Part shown: positions 33,601 through 39,341 of the stretch, piece after piece | Numbering within the stretch: position 1 is the stretch's first letter | Layout of the letters: each line of letters begins with the position of its first letter | Origin: Lysobacterales bacterium | Lineage (GTDB): Bacteria; Pseudomonadota; Gammaproteobacteria; Xanthomonadales; SZUA-38 | NCBI GenBank assembly: GCA_028285525.1 | Contig: JANQOZ010000080.1 | Coordinates: 1 to 39,341 of the forward strand | Direction: 5' to 3' | DNA length: 39,341 nt | Made by a program: the position numbers and the translations under genes | Notes under the pieces: generated by a model | Seen by the model: the letters and a program-made list of their open reading frames with translations, nothing else | The model's database searches: none | What the model was told of the DNA's origin: nothing

Positions 33601-34509
33601 CTACGCGGTGAGGGTTTCGTACCGACCCCATCCGCTGTCTTCAAAATAGTAGTATCCAACTCCTGCGTGAATGCTCTCGTTGGTCTCAGGGCCGTCCTCA
33701 AATTGCTCGAGAGGAGCAATGCAATCATCGGCCTGCTTACGCAACAAGTCCTTCATTGATGCCCGTAGTGCGGGGAGTTGGTCCGGACGTACGCACCTCA
33801 AATATCTTTCCTGCTGGAAGAAGTTATTCTTAGGTGCTAGGTCTGGGTTTTCCAGGTTGAAAATGAACGTCTGCAACAGGTGACGAATTGATTGTGCAGA
33901 TGCCATTAGAAGTTGGTCTGTCTGCCCATCGACTGGGATGAAGGCCTCTTTTTTCATCTTCAGACATCGCTTACCATTGTGACGGACAAAAGTCACGCAG
34001 CCAGCGTCAATCAATGAGTCGACGACTTGTCCGTATGCGATATTGTCAACGTGCTTTCGAACCAGCGTTTGCAGGGTTCGCGAATTATATTTGCCCGAGG
34101 TAGGAAGAAGCATCGGATTGCCGTCGTCGTCCTGCCACATTGGATCATTAGCCCATATATCAAGAACCTTCGATTCGGGGCATACCTCCGAAGTGTCGAC
34201 GTATCCTGGAGGTCTTTCTCTTTCCACAAGCTCATCAAATGTTTGCCTGCAGAGATGCGGGCTTATACCTGTGAAATAGGCAAGTGTACCCATTGAAGGC
34301 TCACTCTTCGGATCTTGCTTTGCGGCTTCTTCAAGCGCTATATCGATGAACAAACTTTTGATCACGCGGTCCATCGCAGGGTAAGTCACTCGGAATGTCA
34401 GCATGAAGAGTTTGATTATCGGCCTGAGAATTTGCTCAAGAAGCAGCATCGTGGCCGACGCATCGGGCCCTAGAGAGGATTGTGGGGTCTGTAATATTTG
34501 TGTGCTCAT
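33601..34509 (-). CDS. DUF6502 family protein, probable winged-helix regulator (paralogue 3)
   Basis: 302 residues from the ATG ending at 34509 with AGGACC before it. Same layout as the other copies: 'LLLEQILRPIIKLFMLTFRV' and 'TYPAMDRVIKSLFIDIALEE', helix-turn-helix at about 71-95 (GTLAYFTGISPHLCRQTFDE), 'LDIWANDPMWQDDDGNPMLL', 'TLQTLVRKHVDNIAYGQVVD' and the C-terminal signature 'AGVGYYYFEDSGWG'. It is the second gene of an operon (EAL protein upstream by 19 bp; 38-residue peptide and repeat protein downstream). Regulation of its own operon is a reasonable but unproven guess. Confidence 0.8.
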   Translation of the reverse strand: MSTQILQTPQSSLGPDASATMLLLEQILRPIIKLFMLTFRVTYPAMDRVIKSLFIDIALEEAAKQDPKSEPSMGTLAYFTGISPHLCRQTFDELVERERPPGYVDTSEVCPESKVLDIWANDPMWQDDDGNPMLLPTSGKYNSRTLQTLVRKHVDNIAYGQVVDSLIDAGCVTFVRHNGKRCLKMKKEAFIPVDGQTDQLLMASAQSIRHLLQTFIFNLENPDLAPKNNFFQQERYLRCVRPDQLPALRASMKDLLRKQADDCIAPLEQFEDGPETNESIHAGVGYYYFEDSGWGRYETLTA

Positions 34510-34528
34510 TGGTCCTGGTCCTCTGGAG

Positions 34529-35341
34529 TTAGGCGATTAACTCGCGGAGAGCAAAAGCCACGTGCTTCCTGTCCTCGCTGACCCCCCAGTCGACGAGTTG
34601 TGGCTTGCCTTGCAAATAACCCTGATAAAACTCAGCACCGAAGCGCTCAATCAAATTAAGGTCTTCTTCCGTCTCAATACCCTCGAGTACGACAGGTACG
34701 TTGACGCTTTCAGCAAAGTCGATGACGGTTTGTACGGCCTTGAACTTTCGATGCGACTGCTTCGCGGCTAGGACTGCGGAGCGATCGATCTTAAGAAAGT
34801 CCACCAGGCTTTCCGGCGCCAGCAGGCCCACGTGAACGTGGCCACTGCCAATGTCATCAAGCGCGATTTGGGATCCCATTCGACGAATGGTTTTGCAGAA
34901 GTGGATAGCAGCCTGCAGATCCTGAACGGGTGTGTGTTCGATGATTTCGAAGCACAGCTGCTCGGCACTCACGTCGGAGGCGGCAATGACGCCCATGACG
35001 CGGTGCACGAAGGTGGGGTCGGAAATTGAATCGGCAAATATGTTAACGGAGAGGCGACAGGCGTGACCGGTGCTGTTCTGCAGCTCAAGCCATTGGCAGG
35101 CGCTCTTGATAACCGCCAGGTCGAATTCGACCATCCATTCCATGGATTGAACGGCGTTAACCAGTTCTTCCGTGTGAATGCCTCGAGGACGAACCAGCCA
35201 CTCGTACCACGGCGGCACGATGGGCCCCTTCGTGGAAACGATTTCCTGGATGGCGAAATCCGTTTCTAACTGACCTTCGGCGTTAATCAGCCACGTAAGT
35301 GGTTGATTTTCCGTCTGTATCTTGTGCGCTCCTAGTTGCAC
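34529..35341 (-). CDS. EAL-domain c-di-GMP phosphodiesterase, stand-alone
   Basis: 270 residues from a GTG at 35341 with GAGGA 8 nt before it. After a short N-terminal segment, an EAL domain fills the protein, with all main catalytic features: Glu47 (EWLVR in place of EALLR), Asn100, Glu132/Glu135 in CFEIIEHT, Asp162-Asp163 in LDDIGSG, Lys184 in FLKIDRS, Glu220 and Glu223 in LEGIETEED, and Gln240 in YQGYLQGKP. Hydrolysis of c-di-GMP is therefore expected. There is no GGDEF, PAS or receiver domain, so control must come from expression. It is the first gene of the operon that includes DUF6502 paralogue 3, with a well-formed promoter upstream. Confidence 0.9.
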   Translation of the reverse strand: MQLGAHKIQTENQPLTWLINAEGQLETDFAIQEIVSTKGPIVPPWYEWLVRPRGIHTEELVNAVQSMEWMVEFDLAVIKSACQWLELQNSTGHACRLSVNIFADSISDPTFVHRVMGVIAASDVSAEQLCFEIIEHTPVQDLQAAIHFCKTIRRMGSQIALDDIGSGHVHVGLLAPESLVDFLKIDRSAVLAAKQSHRKFKAVQTVIDFAESVNVPVVLEGIETEEDLNLIERFGAEFYQGYLQGKPQLVDWGVSEDRKHVAFALRELIA

Positions 35342-35371
35342 GGATAGGTCCTCAAAATGTCCATGGAGTGA

Positions 35372-35400
35372 GTTATACAGAGACTAAAAAAATCATGCAA
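35372..35400 (-). promoter_or_regulatory. Sigma-70-type promoter of the EAL/DUF6502-3 operon
   Basis: On the minus strand, TTGCAT (-35, 35395-35400) and TATAAC (-10, 35372-35377) are spaced by exactly 17 bp, 31-36 bp before the GTG start. Upstream lies a very A/T-rich stretch, which could be an UP element. Confidence 0.75.
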
Positions 35401-35441
35401 GCATTTTTTTGAAAAATATTTTTGAAACAATACTGAAACAG

Positions 35442-35460
35442 TTGTATCTCCCGGATACAA
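35442..35460. promoter_or_regulatory. 19-bp palindrome upstream of the EAL operon promoter
   Basis: TTGTATC (35442-35448) and GATACAA (35454-35460) form a perfect inverted repeat around a 5-bp centre, about 42 bp upstream of the -35 box. A TGAAACA direct repeat lies beside it (about 35423-35440). A dimeric regulator site is likely by form; the regulator is unknown. The rest of 35461-35672 shows no gene. Confidence 0.5.
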
Positions 35461-35672
35461 ATTATCTCACAAGGACCAGAAAAAACATCTAAGAACAAGC
35501 AGAAAAATGATCAGTTCGCTACGAAAAATATCACCAAAACAGGCGCTTATGAGATTCGTCGAAAAAAGGCACCTTTTCCCACCCAACCCAGTGGCGCGCT
35601 CGGAAGATCCGGGTTGTGCAGTTTTTGAACAACTTCTGCCGCGAAACCGGCCTTGCCGGTATGGTGTGCACC

Positions 35673-37364
35673 ATGAGTGACCCCAGCTTTCCTCTTCCGG
35701 GCGGTGCGCCGCAGATGATCGGTGAATCTTTTGCACGGCAGGCCCTGCAGCAGCCGCGGGTAGCCGCAGCTCTGGGTTTTGGTCTTCAGGCTTTAAGGGG
35801 AGAGGGTTACGTTGCGGCGACCCCTGAGCGCCTGAAACAGACTTTGGTGGAACAGGGCATCCGTTGGGGTGATGCTGATGAGACCGAGAGCTGGTCCACC
35901 AAGATGCTGCTGGCCACGGGGCTTGTTTCGGAGAATGCCGCTGCGGCGACGCCGGTGGTGCTGGATCGAGGGCTGCTCTACTTCGCCGTGGATTGGTCTA
36001 TGGAGGACGAACTGGCCCGCTGGCTTGCGGCACTGGCGAAAGCCGATCCGCTGCCGACGCCCGCGGTTCCGGAAGGCCTGGGGCTTGGGCGTGATCAGGC
36101 GGCGGCGCTTCATCACGCGCTTGGCCATCGCTTTACCGTGTTGTCGGGTGGACCCGGCACCGGGAAAACGACGCTGGTCGGACAGTTGATAAGGCGCTGG
36201 CTGGAAACGGGCGGTGATCCCCAGCGGCTGATGATCGCAGCCCCAACAGGCCGTGCCGCCGCCCGGCTGTCGGGCGCGATTAGCGCGCTGGTCGACACCC
36301 CGCTTCCTCCGGCCGGGACGCTCCACCGAACGCTCGGCTGGAGCCCCAACCGGGTGCGGTTTCGATATGGCCGACACCAACCGGTCCCGGCAGATCTGGT
36401 GATTGTCGATGAGGTATCGATGGCCGATCTGGGGCTGATGCACGCGCTGTTTGCCGCGGTGGAGCCCAATGCGCAGGTTGTACTGCTGGGCGACAAAGAT
36501 CAGTTGGTGTCGGTTCAGCCCGGCAGCGTCCTGGCGGACCTCTGCGTTGGTCTGGCCGGCGGCCTCGGCGACGCGTGCGTGCAGACGCTCGAGGAGAACT
36601 TCCGCTACGGCGAAGACTCCGGGATCGAAAAGGTTGCCGCCGCTATTCGAAGCGGCGACGCGAGTGCAACCCTGGAGGCCATCGCCGCTGCCGAGGACGT
36701 GCAGCTGCTTCCGGCACTGACGGAGCTGGATACCATTTGCGGCGATTGGCTGAGGGAGACAGCGGATGAGTCGCCCGAGGCGACGTGGCGCCGGCTGCAG
36801 TCCAAGCGCATCTTGTGTGCCCATCGGCGCGGTCCTTTCGGCGTCGAGCGGGTTAACCGGCAGGTTTTTCGATGGCTGCAGCGCCAGGGGATGCTGGCCG
36901 GGCGCTACTCCGATGAACAGACAAACTACCCGGGTCGACTGTTTTCCCTGACCAGCAATCAATACGAAGAAGGCTTCTTTAACGGTGACCAGGGTTTCAT
37001 CCGTTCCATCGACGGTGAGCTGGCCGCGTGGCTCGAGTCGTCCGACCAGGCGTTGCGGCAGCTTTCGCCAGCGCGGCTGCCGACGGCCGAGACGGCCTAC
37101 GCCATGACCGTTCATCGTTCGCAAGGCTCTGAGTTTGGTGAGGTGTACTGCGTGCTGCCGCCGGCAGATTCTCCGCTGTTGACCCGGGAGTTGCTGTATA
37201 CGGCCGTTACGCGGGCTCGAACACGCGTAACGCTCTACGGCGACCCGTCCGCCATCACCCGTGCGGTTAACAACCCGGGTGCGCGCAGCTCCGGGCTGGC
37301 GCGACGCCTCGCGGATCTCACCAGAAAACCCTCGAACAGCCCGATCCAGCAATCGCTTTTCTGA
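35673..37364 (+). CDS. recD: Exodeoxyribonuclease V subunit alpha (RecD helicase)
   Basis: The ATG at 35673 (MSDPSFPLPGG) is preferred; the frame is open to a GTG at 35616 without better support. 563 residues, near the usual RecD length. An N-terminal helical domain (about 1-130) is followed by helicase motif I GGPGTGKTT (near 165), motif Ia 'IAAPTGRAAARL', motif II VDEVSM, motif III 'VVLLGDKDQLVSVQPGS', and a C-terminal UvrD-type domain with 'AYAMTVHRSQGSEF' and 'LLYTAVTRARTRVTLYG'. It is the 5'-3' helicase of the RecBCD recombination and repair complex. recB and recC, which usually precede recD, are absent here; upstream is the accessory region. A long antisense frame across it is a shadow. 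Confidence 0.9.
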   Translation: MSDPSFPLPGGAPQMIGESFARQALQQPRVAAALGFGLQALRGEGYVAATPERLKQTLVEQGIRWGDADETESWSTKMLLATGLVSENAAAATPVVLDRGLLYFAVDWSMEDELARWLAALAKADPLPTPAVPEGLGLGRDQAAALHHALGHRFTVLSGGPGTGKTTLVGQLIRRWLETGGDPQRLMIAAPTGRAAARLSGAISALVDTPLPPAGTLHRTLGWSPNRVRFRYGRHQPVPADLVIVDEVSMADLGLMHALFAAVEPNAQVVLLGDKDQLVSVQPGSVLADLCVGLAGGLGDACVQTLEENFRYGEDSGIEKVAAAIRSGDASATLEAIAAAEDVQLLPALTELDTICGDWLRETADESPEATWRRLQSKRILCAHRRGPFGVERVNRQVFRWLQRQGMLAGRYSDEQTNYPGRLFSLTSNQYEEGFFNGDQGFIRSIDGELAAWLESSDQALRQLSPARLPTAETAYAMTVHRSQGSEFGEVYCVLPPADSPLLTRELLYTAVTRARTRVTLYGDPSAITRAVNNPGARSSGLARRLADLTRKPSNSPIQQSLF

Positions 37365-37457
37365 CACTTGTCACATCTGTTCGGTGATGAACCGGACTGG
37401 CGGCCCGGTCGGCGGAGCAGCGACACTAGGCCCAGCCTCGAGGAAAGGACGAGCCAG

Positions 37458-38366
37458 ATGCAGAATCCCAACATCATTGAGTTGTCGCAGGTCAGCAAGC
37501 GCTACGGCGCACAGCTGGCGGTTGATGACCTCAGCCTGGCGCTTCGGGCCGGGGAGGTTTCTGCAATCCTGGGGCCCAACGGCGCGGGAAAAACTACCAG
37601 CGTTCATATGATGATGGGGCTCTTGCGTCCTACCGAAGGCGCGATCACGGTGCTGGGCGGCGAGCCGGGAAACCCTCAGGTACGCCAGCGCACCGGCGCG
37701 ATGCTGCAGGTTTCAGGTCTCCCAGAGACATTGAAAGTCAGTGAGTTACTGCACCTTTTTCAGAGTTATTATCGGAAGCCGCTGCAAAAGGACGAGGTGG
37801 TTGAGCTGGCGGGTATCGAAAAGCTCATGGGGCGCCGTTTCGCGCACCTGTCCGGTGGGGAAAAACAGCGCATCATGTTTGCGCTAAGCATCTGCGGTGA
37901 TCCGGAGCTGCTGTTTCTGGATGAGCCCACGGTAGGTATGGACGTCGGCACACGGCATCGTTTCTGGGAGGTGGTGCGCCAGCTTGCGAGCGGCGGGCGC
38001 GCGGTGGTTCTCACCACACATTACTTAGAAGAGGCTGATGCCCTGGCCGATCGGGTGGTTGTGATCAACAACGGCCAGCTCGTTGCGGACGGCACCCCGG
38101 CCGAAATCAAAGCTGAGGTGCCCAGCGGCAAGGTTCGCTGCCGCACCACGCTGGACACGGCGAGGATTTCCACGCTGCCGGGCGTCGGCTACGTGCGTCG
38201 CGAGGGCGGTATGGTCACGATATCCACCAGCGAACCGGAGGACCTGGTTCGCGCACTGCTGCAGGCTGATGCTGACCTGACCGAGCTTGAGGTCTCCAAG
38301 GCGGACCTGTCACAGGCGTTTCTGCATCTCACCGATCAAGCACCGACAAAGCTGGAGGCCGCATAA
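37458..38366 (+). CDS. ABC-2 type transporter ATP-binding protein
   Basis: The start is placed at the ATG at 37458, after AGGAAAGGACGAG; the frame extends to 37368 but that part is not conserved-looking. 302 residues: Walker A GPNGAGKTT (near 41), Q-loop 'GAMLQVSG', signature LSGGEKQR (near 131), Walker B LLFLDEPT, and H-loop TTHYLEE. The C-terminal extension (about 215-302) is typical of drug or lipid exporters of the CcmA/DrrA type. It pairs with the permease, whose start overlaps this stop (TAATG). Substrate unknown. Confidence 0.92.
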   Translation: MQNPNIIELSQVSKRYGAQLAVDDLSLALRAGEVSAILGPNGAGKTTSVHMMMGLLRPTEGAITVLGGEPGNPQVRQRTGAMLQVSGLPETLKVSELLHLFQSYYRKPLQKDEVVELAGIEKLMGRRFAHLSGGEKQRIMFALSICGDPELLFLDEPTVGMDVGTRHRFWEVVRQLASGGRAVVLTTHYLEEADALADRVVVINNGQLVADGTPAEIKAEVPSGKVRCRTTLDTARISTLPGVGYVRREGGMVTISTSEPEDLVRALLQADADLTELEVSKADLSQAFLHLTDQAPTKLEAA

Positions 38367-39136
38367 TGGGTGCCGCAACCGTTTACCTGCTTGAATGGCG
38401 TTACGAATTCATCCGGCTGCTGCGCAGTCCGGGGTTTGCGATTCCCTCGCTGACCTTTCCCGCCGCCTTCTATGTGCTTTTTGCCCTCGTGATGAGCATG
38501 GGCGGAGGATCACGCGGCGGCATGGCGACCTATCTGCTCGCCAGCTACGGCGTGTTTGGCGTGATGGGCCCCGGCCTGTTCGGATTTGGGGTGGGCGTCG
38601 CCATCGAGCGCAGCCAGGGCCTGATGCTGCTGAAGTTTGCATCGCCCATGCCTCATCGCGCCTATTTCCTGTCGAAGGTCTTGATGAGCGTCACGTTCAG
38701 CGCGCTGATTGTCGCAAGCCTTTTTGTGCTGGCCACAACCTTCGGCGGCGTTACGCTTGAGGTAGGGCAGGGCATGCTCCTCGCGAGCATCCTGCTGCTG
38801 GGCGCGGTCCCGTTTTGTGCGCTTGGCCTCGCCATCGGCAGCTGGGCCAACGGTCAGGCGGCCGCACCGATCGTCAATCTGGTCTATCTGCCGATGGCCG
38901 CTCTGTCCGGACTGTGGTTTCCGCTAAGGGTGATGCCGGAGTCGCTGCAGACGCTTGCCTGGGTGCTGCCGCCGTTTCACCTGAACCAGCTGGCGACCAA
39001 AACCATTGGCATGGATGACGGACACTCTATATATATACATATCGGCGCGCTGATCTTTTACACGGCCGCCTTCTTGTGGATCGCCGCAGTCGGGCTGCGG
39101 CGGGAAAAGGCGCTCAGTACGGCACAGGTGGCATGA
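38366..39136 (+). CDS. ABC-2 type transporter permease
   Basis: 256 residues with about six membrane segments, in the ABC-2 membrane family ('FIRLLRSPGFAIPSLTFPAA', 'FALVMSMGGG', 'IVNLVYLPMAALSGLWFPLR', 'ALAWVLPPFHLNQLA'-like ending). Forms an exporter with the preceding ATPase. Its stop overlaps the next start (ATGA). In Lysobacterales such pairs are often followed by a sensor histidine kinase and a response regulator, as seems to be the case here. Confidence 0.9.
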   Translation: MGAATVYLLEWRYEFIRLLRSPGFAIPSLTFPAAFYVLFALVMSMGGGSRGGMATYLLASYGVFGVMGPGLFGFGVGVAIERSQGLMLLKFASPMPHRAYFLSKVLMSVTFSALIVASLFVLATTFGGVTLEVGQGMLLASILLLGAVPFCALGLAIGSWANGQAAAPIVNLVYLPMAALSGLWFPLRVMPESLQTLAWVLPPFHLNQLATKTIGMDDGHSIYIHIGALIFYTAAFLWIAAVGLRREKALSTAQVA

Positions 39137-39341
39137 ACAGTCTTTCGACACCACTGAACGGTCTGACCCGCACGCTGCTGCGGGTTCATCGTTTTCTGAT
39201 TCCGCAATATAAATGCCTGGGCTACACGCCTTATCTCTGGCTGATCTACCTAGGTTTCCCCCTTCTTCCGCTGCTGTTTGGCACCGCCTCGCCGACGACG
39301 GTGACGGCCGCCGTCGTCGGGCTGACCATCTTTCTGCCAAC
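39133..39341 (+). CDS. N-terminal part of a probable sensor histidine kinase (runs off the window)
   Basis: Opens with ATG at 39133 in an ATGA overlap with the permease stop and stays open to the window end (69 codons). The visible part has a short cytoplasmic start and two membrane helices ('YTPYLWLIYLGFPLLPLLFG', 'VTAAVVGLTIFLP'). This fits the N-terminal membrane module of DesK-like histidine kinases that follow ABC-2 exporters, but no kinase motif is inside the window. Confidence 0.6.
   Translation, partial: MNSLSTPLNGLTRTLLRVHRFLIPQYKCLGYTPYLWLIYLGFPLLPLLFGTASPTTVTAAVVGLTIFLP

Noticed and set aside
35793-37367. Long minus-strand ORF of 524 codons across recD
   Set aside because: It is the antisense shadow of the GC-rich recD gene; the translation is Arg/Gln/Pro-rich and matches no domain, while the plus strand has full helicase motifs.
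1-39341. tRNA, rRNA, integrase or attachment site bordering the accessory region
   Set aside because: None could be recognised by reading; the boundaries of the low-GC region rest on composition and gene content only.

Overview
The window looks like a chromosome segment of a gammaproteobacterium, most likely in the Lysobacterales (Xanthomonadales). I infer this from the ECF-type sigma factor/TPR-kinase pair, the cytochrome b561-YceI fusion, exported proteins ending in a short 'F-x-(S/D)-G-F-E' tail, and a C-terminal module rich in 'WYTYD-x-dG-x-P'. No RNA gene, CRISPR array or intact transposon was found. By eye, both flanks (1-11.6 kb and 35.7-39.3 kb) are clearly GC-rich. The middle (about 11.6-35.6 kb) is lower in GC, gene-sparse in places and holds gene remnants, so it reads as an accessory region.

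Layout. 0-6.1 kb: an exported beta-helix protein, divergent from an overlapping sigma factor / Ser-Thr kinase / PqiA-like membrane protein operon. 6.1-8.0 kb: a YceI operon on the minus strand. 8.2-11.6 kb: a DUF6502-type regulator followed on its own strand by four tandem genes for one identical 33-residue peptide and a strong terminator, and divergently a lone peptide-binding lipoprotein. 11.6-28.8 kb: unrecognised membrane/exported proteins, two lipase-like multidomain exported proteins, a lipoprotein, an FG-GAP repeat protein and a SUMF1-like protein, plus FG-GAP and IS3 fragments. 29.2-32.6 kb: a second DUF6502 gene with a small exported protein behind it and a second lone peptide-binding lipoprotein divergent from it. 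32.6-35.4 kb: a third DUF6502 gene in an operon with an EAL phosphodiesterase, a 38-residue Gly-Thr-Gly peptide and an exported protein with five 10-residue 'VAISGTGExK' repeats. 35.7-39.3 kb: recD, then an ABC exporter (ATPase, permease) and the start of a probable sensor kinase.

The most notable feature is the recurring set 'DUF6502 regulator + small peptide or small exported protein(s) downstream + orphan oligopeptide-binding lipoprotein divergent or nearby'. It occurs in three variants. The four 33-residue genes differ only at silent positions, so they are certainly translated and selected at protein level. I know of no described family matching them. A working hypothesis is a peptide-based signalling or secreted-peptide system: DUF6502 controls the peptide genes, the SBP lipoprotein captures a peptide, and in one variant an EAL enzyme links it to c-di-GMP. 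The parts are seen in the sequence; the joint function is inference.
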